The notes: generated by a model not told the origin, from the letters alone. A stretch of 64,000 nt of DNA from Calendula officinalis (GCA_963853835.1 OY970825.1:42008908-42072907); one strand, 5' to 3'; positions 12,687 through 24,926 are shown, counted from the stretch's first letter. Translations and numbers: made by a program.

Positions 12687-15600
12687 ATGAATTCTGATAA
12701 TTTAATTTCATCAATCAGTCCAGCTGTCTCCTTAGCAAAAACGGATAGCTCTCTTTCGTATTACAGTAAGATTTTCATTTCTTTCAATAACTTTAATTAT
12801 CCAAACACATCTTTTCTAACATTTTAATTCCATAATTTTCTTGACTATCATCTTTCAGATGATTATCTTCTCGATGTTCCCACAAATGAAAGGTAAACTG
12901 ATGGCCACCCCTCACCCTATCCTTTCAGAAAATCATGTTTTGAATGGTAATTCGTTTGCTTAATTATGTGATTATTTACTTTTAGGCCCCTAAAAGAAGA
13001 ATCAAGCATTAAAAACTTCAACTCACAACAACAATATCTAGGAAATGGGATTATTGATTCCCATATTTGGTTTCCACCTGAACCAGAAGATCATGAAGAT
13101 GACATTGAAGAAAGTGTTGCTAATTTTGATGATGATGATGAAGAGTATGATGATGGCATGAAATGGGGAAAACCAAGTAATCTCAGCAAAGAAGGGAGTG
13201 CAAGTTTTAGGTTAAAAGAAGAAACAAAACAAGCAATGAATAAAGTTATGAATGGGAAATTTAGGGCACTTGTTGAACATCTTTTGAAATCAATGGGTAT
13301 TTCTTGTTCTGAAAATGATGGTGAAAATTGGGTGGATACAGTTACTAATTTATCATGGGAAGCTGCTTCATATTTGAAACCAGATGCTTTTGAGGGAAAA
13401 GCAATGGATCCTGATGGATATGTAAAAGTCAAATGTATTGCAGCAGGCACTCAAAGTCAAAGGTTGTCTTATTACTTGTGTCTTTTTCTAATTTTTTTTA
13501 TAATAATATATAATTAATAATCAATTTGTTGAATACGATTACAAAACTATATTACTACAATGATAATCATTAAGTTGTGTTATTAATATTTGGTTTATAA
13601 TTGTTGCAGTGAAGTTTTTAAAGGGTTAGTGTTTAAAAAGCATGCAACTCATAAGAACATGCAATCAAAGTGTAAAAAGCCAAAGCTGCTATTGATTAAG
13701 GGTGCACTTAGTGTTTCTTCTGATGGATTGTCATCTTTTGAGTCAATGAAACAGGTAAACCTCAACAAACAAAACTTACTTATGAATGGGTCAATTTGGG
13801 CTGTCTTCTATCAAATGGGTCAAATATAAAAAAAAAAGAATAAATTACACAAATGGTCCTTTAGGTTTGCACCATATTACATATTTGGTCCTGTAGTTTC
13901 ATAAATTACACCGGTAGTCCTTATTTCTGAAATTGTTCACATGTTTGGTCATTTACCTAAACAAACGTTAACTTTTCCCGTCAAACAGACGGGTTTTTAT
14001 GGGTTTAAAATTGGTGAAGGGAAAGGGAAACTGACATATTTACCCCCTTGTGCATCACACGTGACCATACTTGACGTGAAAAATAAACGTCTGTTTAGGT
14101 AAAGGACCAAACGTGTCAATAGTTTCTGAAATAAGGACTATCAGCATAGTTTATGAAACTAGAGGACCAAATATGTAATATGGTACAAACCTAAAGGACC
14201 ATTTGTGTAATTTACTCCTGTTTTATGCATGAACAGGAGAGTGAGAGAGTAGATTATCTCATGGGAATGATAGAGAAACTGAATCCAAATGTGGTTTTAG
14301 TTGAGAAAACGGTTTCACGTGATATTCAAGAATCTATTCTAGCAAAAGGGATGACATTAGTTTTGGAGATGAAACAACACCGTTTGGAAAGAATTGCCAG
14401 GTGTACCGGCTCACCAATATTATCTTCTGACAATATGAATGATCACAAATTGAGGCAATGTGAATCGTTTTATTTTGAAAAAATTGTGGAAGAACATGCT
14501 GATGTGTCTGAAAAAGGAAAAAAACCAAAGAAGACTTTGATGTTTCTTGAGGGCTGTCCCACGCGAATGGGGTTTACGGTTAGTCTATATTTTTATGTTA
14601 TTGTACAATGTGCTATATATGTTGTACTTTTTGTTGGATCTGACTAGTTTACCAACATACCCTACAGATTCTGCTAAAGGGATCTGACAGTGATGAACTC
14701 AAAAGAATTAAATGTGTTGTTCAGTTTGCGGTTATCATGGCATATCATTTAATCCTTGAAAATTCATTTATTCTAAATCAACGTGCAATGTTCTCCACAA
14801 CCGCACCAAACGGAATGATCATATTTTCAAACAACAGTCAAGAAATCATTTCACCAATTATTAATAATAACATTGATGACACAAATATTCCATTAACCAA
14901 TGAATCCAGCACCATCAGAACCGTTGAAATTCCCATATCCAACGGTTCTGACAAAGCTGGATCTGATCTGGATGATGCAAATGTTGTTCCAATAACCAAC
15001 GGGTCAGATGAAAACGGGTCGGACAATCTGGGTCTAGAAGGGTCCACTTTATCATCATACGAACCGTATGACCCGATTGTTCTCTCGGGTCTTTCTTCAC
15101 TCTCAGCCTCTTTGCAAAAAGTAGTTGGATTTCCTCTTTTCGACACTAGTCATCTTCACTACAATGGCGGGAATGTGAACACGAATAATCACACTGAAAC
15201 CGAAGTCAACGTTGGTCAAAGTCAAACCAACCACCTGACAGACGAAAATTTAGAAAGAAAAGATTCTGAAGACCGAATGCAACGGAAGAATGAAGTAAGT
15301 GCGGTTTTGGATTCAGAAAGTATACTGGTTTTAATGTCTAGAAGAAATGTTACACGAGGGATTACTTGCAAACAAAGCTCGTTTTCATGCATTAAATTCT
15401 ACAGAAATTTCGATGTTCCACTTGGGAAGTTTTTGAGGGATAATTTGCTGAATCAGAATCTGTCATGTGGAACATGTGGTGAATTACCAGAATCTCATCT
15501 TCACTACTATGCACACCATAACAAGCAACTGACAATTCAAGTGAAACGGGTTCCAAAAGATAAGCATTTGGCTGGTGAAAAAGAAGGGAAACTTTGGATG

Positions 15601-18600
15601 TGGAGTTGTTGTGGTCAATGCAAGCCGAGTAATGGGAGCTTAAAGTCAACTAAAAGAGTTTTGGTTTCGGTTCCGGCTCGTGCTTTGTCTTTTGGGAAGT
15701 TTCTAGAACTTGGGTTCTCAAATCGTTCTTCGTGGGAGATACCGTCTACTTGCGGGCATTCGTATTATAAGGACTACTTTCACTTCTTTGGGTATGAGAA
15801 TTGCATTTATTTCTCTATTTAATGTTTTTAAGGTTTACCCCAAATTTCATGTATGGTCATTTACTTAAAAAAAAGGGAAAAATTCTTTTATATCATTCAA
15901 AAATTCATTATTAATTTCTATATCCTTCCCAAATTCATAAATTATCTATATATCCTTCTAAACTTTTTAATTACCTTCGTATCCTTCCAAATCTTTAAAA
16001 CTCTCATTTATGTCCAAAAACCAATTTTAATATACATATTAAATCATTATAATATCGATAACCATCAAGTATGAAAAATATATGTTGATCATGTATTAAA
16101 AATCATGTTTAATTGTCTGTATTATTGATATTATCAGGATTTAATATATATCAAAATAGGTTTTTGGACATAATTATAAAGGAGACTTTTAAAAGTTTGG
16201 AAGGATATGGATGTAATTATAAATTTTAGAAGGATATAGAGATAATTTATGAATTTGAAAAGGATGTAGAAATAATTTATGAATTTTTGAAGGATATAAA
16301 AGAAATTCCCCCAATAACTTAAAAAAGTTACATTAGTAGTCCTGTTTTTTAGAAACATTTTCCACTTATGGTCCTTTAGCCTAATGTTCGTTTGTACTTT
16401 TAAAGGACTACCGGTGTAATTTTTAACAGAAACTTTAAACGAATTTTAATTTAAAGGACTTTAGGTGCAAAATGCTTCCAATAAAGGACTACCAGTGTAA
16501 TTTGGTATAAACATGAGGGGACTATCCTTGTAATTTAATCTATTTTTAATTAAAATTATGTATGTGAAACTTTCAGATTAGGTTCGATGGTTGCAATGTT
16601 TAGATACTCAACAGTAGCAACTTATTCTGTATCTCTCCCGCTTTGGAAGATTGAGTTTAGTGATTCAACTGAAGATGATTTTCTCAAACAAGAAGCTGAG
16701 GATGTATGTTTTTTATGACTTTCTTCACTTTTAGTCATCAATTCGCATTATCTATTTGTAAAATAAATTATACTTTGTTGGGATGTTAAGGTGCTCCGAG
16801 AAGGGAATTCGATGTTTACTGAGGTTGACAGCTCTTTAATGAAGATGGAAAACGAGTTTGTTGGATCAATGCTGAATCTTCAAGGATCATGTATCAGATT
16901 CTCTGACATTAAAGACATGTTGAAACAAGAAATAGATCAATTTCAGGTTTTCTTATTTTATCATCATCATTATAATCTTACTCATAAAAATTACGCATTT
17001 CGTCCCTCGACTTTTTTTTATTACACGGATAGTCCATGAATTTTACTCAACCCTGTTAACCTTTTACATATGACCATATTACCCTTTTCAGGTTGGTATG
17101 AAAAAGCTGAGTACAAGCAATAATGATGTTTCTGTGACTAAATGGTGGCACAAACCTCTCTACTTGAACTACATTCGATGGGAGCTTTTACTTCATTCAT
17201 ACATTTGGGATGAACGTCTTTTTTCACTTATTTCATCTGATCTTAAAGTAATCGACCCAAACACAAACGAAGAACATCAATCGTATATTGAAGAAAAAGA
17301 CACTACTGAATCATCAGTTTCCAATAATATCATCATAACCAATGCAACAGAAGAAAGAAACGATTCACCAATTGATGAAGCAATCGCAACTGAAAACGAT
17401 GATGGAAATGATCAGAATCTTACTTTATCTTCACAAATTGGTTCGTTAACTTCATCAAAAAGAGTAAATCCTATAGGGTGGATGTGGGCCCCATTTTCAC
17501 AAATCCAAAACACACATTTAAACGATCTCCAAAGAGGATATTTACCAAAATACGAACCAACAAATAACTACACTTCAGGATCCATAATACACAAATTGAT
17601 AACAGAAGAAGGATCAAAGCTCCATTTCCAATTAGGAAACAACAACAACAATCATATCGTTTCAGATTATGAAGAGGAATTGTCAAGTATGATCGCATGT
17701 GCGTTAACTTTACTAAACGACGGGAAATTCTCAACCCTAGATTATAACGATGATAATAAAATGTCATCTGCTTCTTTTACATCAATCGATTCTGATGCTT
17801 CTTCTTCTTCTTCGTTTCTAGAAGAATCACGTTTTTCTAGCTTTGATGGATTAGAATTACTGGATTCTGTTGCTTCTTCAAGACATATTCATCCGGTTAT
17901 TTCCATGGGGAGATTGGATAAGAAATCTAGATATTCAGTTGCTTGTTTGTTTGCTAAAGATTTTTTGGATCTTCGTGAGCAGTGTGGTTTGTCTGAAATG
18001 GATTATATTTCTTCGTTAAGTCGGTGTAAACATTGGGATGCAAAAGGTGGTAAGAGTAAATCTTTCTTTGCTAAAACTATGGACGATCGGTTTATTATTA
18101 AGGAAATTAAGAATACGGAGTTTTGTTCGTTTCTTGGATTTGCATCAAATTATTTTGGGTATATGAATCAGTGCTTTAAGCTTGGGAATCAGACATGCCT
18201 CGCAAAAATTCTTGGAATTTATCAGGTTTTTTTTTAATTCTACTATTGTCTGGATTTTCATATAGTGGCAAAATGAATGGGTCGGGCAGGTTGTGTGATG
18301 GGTCAAGTTGGGGTTGGCCTAAAAAACCTTTCAAAAAAATTTAATTTTTTTATAAAATAATTATAAGAGCAAGATTTCAAAAGTGGTCAATGAGGCTTGG
18401 TCAAAGTTGGGCCTTCTTCGAAATTATTTACGGGAGGTCACTGTTTGCTTTTACTTTTGGTCCATCATCCAATTAAAATGACCAAAATACCCAAATTACT
18501 GAGTAAGGCAAACAATATAATTAGGGACCAAATCCATACTTTTGAACCCAGGGGACCAATTTGTAATTTACTCTAGTAACATTTCGAATATGGTACAGAA

Positions 18601-20244
18601 TTCTATTTTTTGAATAATAATATAATTTATTGAATAAATGATTTGCAAGATTGTATGCATCAAAAAACATCTTGGGTAACTTTTGGCTTGTTTGATCTCA
18701 CCGTTTCCTTTACAGTTATTATTCTGTATTACTCGTTTGACCTTGCAAATAAAACATAACCCTAATCGGTTAAAAATTGCCACTTCTAATTAAGTAATGG
18801 TCCCTCTAATTTGTATCAGATTTTGGAAATAGTCCTTAATTTTGTATGTTTTTCCTTATAAAAATATGAATGGAATGTGTACAGGTGAAGAAACGAAAGA
18901 GTGGGGTAAAACATGATATAATGGTGATGGAGAATGTTACATATAACAGAAAAATCAGTAGACAATATGATTTAAAAGGAGCTTTATACTCTCGTTTCAA
19001 TGCTGCTGTTGATGGTGCGGGAGATGTTCTTTTGGACCAAAATTTTGTAAACGATATGAACGTGTCTCCATTATATGTCAACACAAAAGCAAAACGCAAC
19101 TTACAACGGGCTGTTTGGAATGACACTGCTTTCCTCAATGTAACTACTCATCATTATTTCTCCACTAAATTACATAAATTGTCCCTACGGTTTGTGTGAA
19201 ATTATGGTATCATACGAACCACAAGGACAGTTTATGTAAATTACTACTTATTTTCCTTTTCATTGTTTCTTGACTAAATTAGATAAGTCGTCCCTAAATT
19301 ATTCATTACCACGGATAGTCCAAAATTTGAAACTTTTATAAATGAAAGAAAAAAAAAATGAAGAAGTGTATAGAAGAAAATATTCTTCTCTTTGTGTTCT
19401 CGAGTCGGATAGAAAAGAAAAGAATGTTTTTTTTGTGTTCCTGAGTTGGGAGAAAGTAAAAGAATTAACAAATTTAGAATCTTACTCTTAAAATGTAAAT
19501 TAATTAGGAAATATTATGGGTAATTTGGTAAATGCAATTTTTTTCATTAATTATAATTTCTCTTCTTTCCAAATCTTCCCACATTTGTGAGGAAAATTAG
19601 GAGAGAAATAATGACCCAAAATATCCTTCTTCATCTTCCCTTTTAAAAAATCTCTGAAACACGATAAAAAATATATTTTTTTCCAAATCTCTTCTCTATA
19701 AATTAGAACTCTGGAACACTGTGTCAGGGTCTCCACAATCAAAATAGACCTTAAGTTTTTAGAGATTGTTGATGTCACAAGTTTTAAAATTAGGGACTAT
19801 CCATGTAATAAAGAAATCCATAATTTCATACAAACCACAGGGACGATTTATGTAATTTACCAACATAGGAGTTGAAAGTTACAATAGTTTATTGACTTGT
19901 GTATACTTCAATTGATTCAGTCAATTGATGTGATGGATTATTCATTGTTGGTTGGAGTTGATGTGGAACAAAAAGAGCTTGTATGTGGCATAATCGATTA
20001 TGTGAGACAATACACCTGGGACAAACAGCTCGAGAATTGGGTTAAATCATTTGTTGTTCCTAAAAACCAACTGCCAACCATAATCTCTCCAAAAGAATAC
20101 AAAAAAAGATTCAGGAAATTCATCGACACTCACTTTTTTAGTGTTCCAGATGATTGGTGCTCTCAAAGATCATCTAACCGTTGCAGCCTTTGTGGTGTGG
20201 CTTCTTCTCATCGTATAAAATCTCACGAGCCCAACCAGGATTAA
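12687..20244 (+). CDS. FAB1D: FAB1C/D-like phosphatidylinositol-3-phosphate 5-kinase (no FYVE domain), 11 coding exons
   Basis: Makes PtdIns(3,5)P2 from PtdIns3P on endosomal and vacuolar membranes. Coding exons by GT-AG reading: 12687-12765, 12859-12892, 12986-13462, 13610-13754, 14237-14578, 14668-15791, 16577-16703, 16791-16946, 17092-18225, 18885-19139, 19921-20244. They sum to 4197 nt (1398 codons plus stop) with phases that all fit. The N-terminus is acidic (WFPPEPEDHEDD...), without a FYVE zinc finger. A TCP1/Cpn60-like domain follows at about residues 205-395 (LLIKGAL, VEKTVSRDIQE, RIARCTGSPI, FFEGCP-like). The Cys-rich FAB1 region is at about 590-770 (SCGTCGE, CCGQC). The PIP-kinase domain is at about 1095-1390, with KTMDDRFIIKEI, MDYSLLVGVD and the IIDYVRQYTWDKQLE segment. 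All appear intact. Length and lack of FYVE fit plant FAB1C/FAB1D; D is preferred on length only. The start is the first in-frame ATG after upstream stops. Confidence 0.9.
13838..14217. mobile_element. MULE-type MITE in FAB1-like intron 4
   Basis: Long inverted arms: 'aataaattacacaaatggtc' at the left is mirrored by 'gaccatttgtgtaatttact' at the right, and pairing continues inward for over 100 bases (phrases such as 'gtttcataaattaca' and 'tagtttatgaaact'). The terminus GARTAAATTACA resembles that of the MULE ending at 9110. Target duplication is not clear because the left flank is a poly-A run. It fills most of the intron 13755-14236. Confidence 0.8.
15830..16545. mobile_element. Composite inverted-repeat element in FAB1-like intron 6 (outer part)
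   Basis: The intron 15792-16576 carries phrases such as 'tatggtcatttactt', 'gtcctttagcctaatg' and 'ggggactatccttgtaattt' that belong to the same MULE-related MITE group. They surround a separate, strongly palindromic element (15875-16312). Outer ends are approximate. Confidence 0.5.
15875..16312. mobile_element. Foldback MITE nested in the intron 6 element
   Basis: Two arms of about 165 bp are inverted copies of each other: left 'gggaaaaattcttttatatc', right (reverse complement) 'gggggaatttcttttatatc', both containing repeated 'catccttc(c/t)aaa ttcataaatta' phrases and 'tgtccaaaaacc'. The middle loop is about 100 bp. It interrupts the outer element, so it is a later insertion. Confidence 0.75.
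18411..18575. mobile_element. Possible MITE remnant in FAB1-like intron 9
   Basis: The intron 18226-18884 holds phrases 'acttttggtccatc', 'tagggaccaaatcc' and 'ggggaccaatttgtaattta' that resemble the terminal phrases of the MULE-type MITEs elsewhere in this gene. The left inverted arm is weak, so this may be a decayed copy. Confidence 0.35.
19166..19859. mobile_element. MULE-type MITE in FAB1-like intron 10
   Basis: Left end 'taaattacataaattgtccc' and right end 'gggacgatttatgtaattta' are near-perfect inverted repeats of about 40 bp. An extra copy of the same arm in inverted orientation lies at about 19208-19246, and a further 'taaattagataagtcgtccc' starts at 19273. This suggests a nested or rearranged pair. 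It occupies most of the 780-nt intron without touching either splice site. Confidence 0.7.
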
Positions 20245-21424
20245 ATCTGTTAATTTGTTTTTATTATTGAATTTTTGGATATATACATATACATATATAT
20301 GTGGTGTACATATATTAATTGATCACCCTCCCCCCATGTATTATGCACTTTTTAGCAATGTTCTGGGGATATATACGTAACTACAAATTGATAGGTATAC
20401 ATATTGTACAAATCTTATGTTTTAAGAGTTGTGTGTTTGTTTGCAATGAGTGCTTGACATTTTGTAACTTTTTGTTGAATTTTGTATTGGCTGATATCGG
20501 CATATTTTTCTTAGCAAGATTACAACTCAGTTCATTAATATGAAACAATCCCGCCGATGTAGATAATTTTATCTCTATTGTGGTAGAAAAACTGCTTTTT
20601 GAAAGAAGTTATAGTTCATTAATATGAAACTTAGTCAATAATATGAAATAGTCGATATATATTGTAGTTAGTGTTTGATGATGATAATGAATAAGGTGAT
20701 GATAAATACACAAGTCAATATTGTAGTTAGTGTTTGATTATGTAGAATGTACTTGGGCCCAACTCAATACCATCGGATATTGGCCCAACACAACGAGCTC
20801 TAGGATTTGTTTAACTCGTTGAAGATTACATAGCTCTCTGTATATTCTCATGTACAGTGTTATTATACATAAATCAATATACAAATACATAGACATGGAA
20901 AATATTATCAAAGCCATAATTCAAACAACACCTCTGCTGTTGAATCATTTTAATCCATTTATTGTTTCGTCTTCTTTGGGCATCACTTTGGCGTGTGACC
21001 ATGGGTAAAATTCAATGATGCAAGTACTACTCTCTCCAACTTGAGGCATTTGAGGAACCTTAGCCCAAGTACATTCAATGTCCTAACCAGATTGAACCGT
21101 TTCTTCATTTCATTTCATCTAACCAGACTTTCCGTTTACTTCGCTAGGCCGGAAATACTTCATTAAGCTCACCATGACAAACATAATGCACCTCAAGGTG
21201 ATATACAATAGTTTCTAGGGGGAATCACTATGAGTATTAGAATGGGAATGTTCTGTGTTTTGGACTGTGCCCGGATCCAATAACCAGTATTATATGAAAA
21301 TTAATATAGGTGTGTTTAATCCAGTCATATTCGGTTCATCCACTTTGTTTATCCAAAGTTGAAAGACACGAAATACGATACTTTACAGAAGGTAAAAATG
21401 TGATGTTTGGTGTCACACAGAACG
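20245..21424. other. Intergenic, downstream of FAB1-like gene
   Basis: Begins with the AT-rich 3' UTR region of the kinase gene (TATATACATATACATATATATG near 20279). A part at about 20740-20900 (cttgggcccaactcaat..., TATA-like repeats) could be a decayed LTR fragment, but I cannot show repeats or ends. No gene is recognised. Confidence 0.5.
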
Positions 21425-21427
21425 TAA

Positions 21428-21568
21428 AATAGATTTGCACCGAGGGGAGGAGGAGGGCCACTCCTTTGCATCGGCTCAGTGACGTCGGAGAAGAAGACAC
21501 CCCCAGCGCTAATGAGATTGTCAGTAACACCGAAGCTGCTGATTTCACGACTCATCCAAACTGTATCA
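21428..21568 (+). pseudogene. Possible first exon of a small host gene split by the Tat element
   Basis: An open stretch reads ...TSEKKTPPALMRLSVTPK then LLISRLIQTVSG and ends at a usable donor (tatcag/gttt). There is no in-frame ATG at the expected beginning (GTG stands at 21479), though ATG at 21512 is possible. The Tat retrotransposon lies 27 bp beyond the donor. The plausible continuation is at 32155-32828, beyond the element. Reading phases (1 versus 0) do not join directly, so a middle exon is missing or the gene is dead. I do not recognise the protein. Confidence 0.35.
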
Positions 21569-21589
21569 GGTTTCTTTACCCCCTCTTTG

Positions 21590-21594
21590 TTTCG
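21590..21594. repeat. Target-site duplication of Tat element, left copy
   Basis: The five bases tttcg here recur at 31297-31301 directly outside the other LTR. This supports insertion of 21595-31296 as a unit. Confidence 0.75.
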
Positions 21595-22149
21595 TGTTGG
21601 TTCCGGCTTCCGTAGCGAAGACAGCAGGACGATCCCAACGTTGATTTCTGCAAATCAATGAACAACTCTAAGTCAAAAGGTCCCCCGGGTGATTTCCCGT
21701 AAGGACGCTCCGACGATCAAGTCAGTAATTTATACGAATCGGAAGGCTAAACAAGGAATTAATTGAGAGTGTTAGGTGAGTGAATTGAATGCGTTATGTA
21801 TTGATACCTGGAGGAATGCTTACGTTCTTCTTTTATAGCCGATCTCACTTAGGCGGGAAAACGAGAGCTGCCTCCTTTTACACGGTCCTTCATGGGTCTT
21901 CTGGATAAAAGAGCACCGATACCTCTAACGGTCCGGTGAGTAATCACCTAAGCTTTCGTCTTAGCCGTTTTAGAGTCAAATCAGCAATAAATGCGCACAT
22001 GCTTTATTCCGAGAAAACCGCTCAACACGCTTCCTATCGTTGGAGCTCGGAGATCGACACTCCATTCTATTTTGTCGTTACCTTACCTTCCTTCCGTTCG
22101 TCCTTGCGATCCTTCCGGACGAGATATTGGTGCGTACCATATGTCATTA
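21595..22149 (-). repeat. 3' LTR of Tat element (555 bp)
   Basis: Matches 30742-31296 with three visible differences (gtagcgaag/gtagtgaag, cccgtaagg/cccgcaagg, atagccgat/atagacgat). On the minus strand it runs from TAATGACATATGG to CCGGAACCAACA. The start TA instead of TG is needed to leave the exact target duplication; if the LTR is taken to start at TGACA, it is 552 bp and the duplication does not fit. Confidence 0.9.
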
Positions 22150-22160
22150 AGTCCCTCTAG
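22150..22160 (-). other. Polypurine tract of Tat element
   Basis: Minus strand CTAGAGGGACT directly before the 3' LTR, in the expected position for plus-strand priming. Short and not perfectly purine, so moderate confidence. Confidence 0.5.
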
Positions 22161-22304
22161 TTAAAAATAAATAATTCGTGGGTTTTAATTTTAACTTATT
22201 TATCCTTTCCGACCACCTGTCACTTCCGTCTTGTCGCGCCTTGTGTCAGAGTTACCGTTCCTCCTTCCCGACCGTTGGGTGACTCGTCCTTTCAACTTCT
22301 CTTT

Positions 22305-22314
22305 TATATAAATA
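22305..22314 (+). promoter_or_regulatory. TATA box for the antisense gene of the Tat element
   Basis: TATATAAATA on the plus strand lies about 100 bp upstream of the ATG at 22412. It is followed by a CT-rich leader (cttcctcctgttctttg...). It faces away from the LTR promoter and lies outside the LTR, so the antisense gene seems to have its own promoter. Confidence 0.6.
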
Positions 22315-22411
22315 CTTCCTCCTGTTCTTTGTGCTTTTCACTTCTTTACACGATTCTGTAATTCTCTTCTCTCTATTCCCCCTTTTCTCTTTTGAAATCG
22401 TCGGATTTGTT

Positions 22412-24926
22412 ATGAGAAAAGATAAAATGCCTAAAGAAAAATCAGATAAACCCTCACGAGAGCGCCGTACTGCGCTTAACACCAACACCGGTCTTACCGA
22501 TGATGATCTGCCAAAGATCATCGAAGAATATCATGTCGATCCTCGTATTCAGATCCTCCTGCCTGGGGAATCAGACACCATACGATCTGCCCCGGAGGGG
22601 TTCGAGCCCGTTTACGTTCAATACCTGTTGGGCGGTCTCCGTTTCCCGATCGATACCTTTATTCTGTCTTTGCTCCGAGATCTGAAGCTTCATCTGATTC
22701 AACTGGCGCCTAATTCTTTCAGAAAGATTATCGCGTTCATCATGCTGAGTAGGGCCTTGGGTATTCCCTTGTCGACTAAACTCTTTCGCTGTTTTTACGT
22801 TGTGACAGGTCGGGGCGATTGGGCTGTCTTTACGCTTCGTCCGGGTCAAAGCGATCGTATCGTTGGTTTGAGAGATTCTATCCACGACTGGAAGTACGAA
22901 TTCTTTTTTGTCAGCCGATCAGCTTTCCGCGATGTGACTCTCCCGTTGGGTACCATTACCGGACGCACTTCCGAACCCGCTCCTGAACTGACTTCTGAAG
23001 AACGTGATTATATGAGACGAATGTCTTCCGTGGGTATAGACTGGGAAGATCCCGACGAAGTGTTTCTAGCCATGGCGGATCTGAGTCCTTTTTACTTTTC
23101 AAGGGGGATTCGCCCTGTATGGCTAGTCGATGACCAAGCCATTTCGTTGTTACAACGTCTACAAATGTCAAAGAGTGATCCTCTTGGCTCGATATCCGTG
23201 ACCAACGGACCGATCGTTCCGTTTCTTCCTCCCCCGGAGAATGTAACGAGTTCTGAGAGTACTTCGGAAGCCACACCTGAAAGCCGCCCTGAGATTTCGA
23301 AACCTGATCCTCCTGAATTCAGCGTCGAAGGTACCATGCTGCATGATTCGCAGCAAGAATCTTCTAGACCTCGCAAGATCCGGTCTGTTCAGGACCTTCC
23401 GGAAAAAGAAAAAATCGTTCGTCAAAAAAGAATTAGAGAAAGAGTTCCTTCTTCTCCGGCTAAGAGAGTGAAGGGTGGAAATATCGGTTAGTCTTGCTTC
23501 TCTTGCTTTACCATTTACTGTCTCCTCTCTTTTTTTTATTTACTAACGTATTGTTCCTTGCAAGTTTGTCTGATTGTATTGTTGTTTCTGACACTTCTGC
23601 TGCTGCTGTACCGCCATTCGTACCTCCAGAGACTGCTATCTTCAAAGGGCCTTCGTTGACTGTTCCTATTCCTGCAGTAGCCAGTGCCACCGTGCCTAAG
23701 CCGTCATCCGCTTCGTCAAGCCTTTCTGCTTTAGCCAATTTTACGAGCACATTGTTTGGCACGGGTATGCAACTGTCTTCCTCTGCAAGGAGTTTACGTT
23801 CGTCACCCTCCGGTCGTAGTCAGTCATCTCTGCCGGATTTTCCTGTGCTAGGTAATCCACCTTTTTGATATTTTAAGCTATGGGCTCGCTGCTAATACTT
23901 TCGACGTATACAGCTCGCAGGATGTTTCCGCGCACTTCTGCTGCCGTTACCTCTGTTAGCGTGGGTTTTCCAGAAACCGAGAAGTTAGCTGATATCCCGC
24001 AAAGCTCAACCCTGAAAGCCACTGTTACTTTAACCCCCCCGATAGTTCATGCTGCTGTTGAACCGGTCCCTTCCGTGTATCGTCTATCGGAATTTTCTGA
24101 CGAAGGGGTTTTTCTTAGGGCCAAGACTAACCTGCTAGCTGCTGTCGATTCTCTTTCGGAATTACAACTGCGGGGCGTTCGTGGTCATCAGGCTTTAGGT
24201 GATCATAGACGGGAATTCACCCGGATCAATGCGTTGATGATGACTGCAAAGTCGCTTCACCAAAAAGAACTTGATGAGAAGAATAGACTTGCTGCGTTGA
24301 ATAAGAGTCTTGTGGAAGAAAACCAAGACCTTTCGTCCAGTTTAGAAGAGTTGCAGGCTAGCCTATCAGCTAAAGATAGTAAAATTGTTGATCTGAATGC
24401 CGATCGTAGTTCATTATCTTCAAGGGTTGCGGAGCTGGAGAAGGAGGCTGTTGAGAAAGACTTGAAGTTGAAGGAGGTTATTGGTCGTGAGGAACGTTTG
24501 GTTGCTGAAAAGAAGGCGCTTGAGCAGGAGGCTCGCGCTCGTAGAGAAGAATTTGGATGGTTGATGCGTAGGGGTCTCCCTGGTATAATACAGGTTTTTA
24601 TGTCCTCTGAGGAATTCGTGAAAGCTAATACTGACCTCCAGAGGGAGAGCATCCGCTATGGCCAATACCAAGGATGCCTAGATACTCATCAGGCGTATGC
24701 TGATTTACTCCAGGATGCTAAGTTGGTGCACGAATATCCGGAGGCTCAGACGAACATAATGAGCTTGTTTGAAGACTTAGTTTCTCCTCACTACACTTTG
24801 CTTCAATCATTGGAATCAGGGTATGTGTCCCTAGATGAGGTTAGGAGATTGGTTGGTAAGATTTCTTCCGGTCCGGAAGACGTTGGTGAGAGCTCCGCGC
24901 GGGGTCAGGGTCCGCCACCAGTTTGA
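22412..24926 (+). CDS. Antisense-strand protein gene of Tat element (gypsy-type transposon domain plus coiled coil), 3 exons
   Basis: Lies opposite to gag-pol, tail to tail with it (505 bp between stops). Exon A, 22412 to about 23486, encodes a conserved-looking domain (PKIIEEYHVDPRIQILLPGE..., FPIDTFILSLL..., FVSRSAFRDVTLPLG) of the type annotated as 'putative gypsy type transposon' (Pfam PF04195, named from memory), then a Pro/Ser-rich tail. Exon B, about 23565-23848, is Ser/Ala/Pro-rich. Exon C, from about 23917 to the stop at 24926, has a long heptad coiled coil (ELDEKNRLAALNKSLVEEN...LEKEAVEKDLKLKEV) and a C-terminal helical part. The B-C junction reads through cleanly with donor ctag/gtaatc and acceptor tacag/ctcgc. 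The A-B junction does not restore frame at the best donor (atcg/gttagt); a weaker donor three bases on would. Total is roughly 790 aa. Function is unknown; it may regulate or package the element. Confidence 0.75.

Noticed and set aside
21479..21661. 60-codon ORF continuing into the Tat LTR
   Set aside because: The part after 21568 is intron and LTR sequence; only the first part is considered as a possible exon.
22252..23762. Minus-strand frames opposite the Tat antisense gene
   Set aside because: Shadows of the real plus-strand exons; no retrotransposon domain is expected or seen there.
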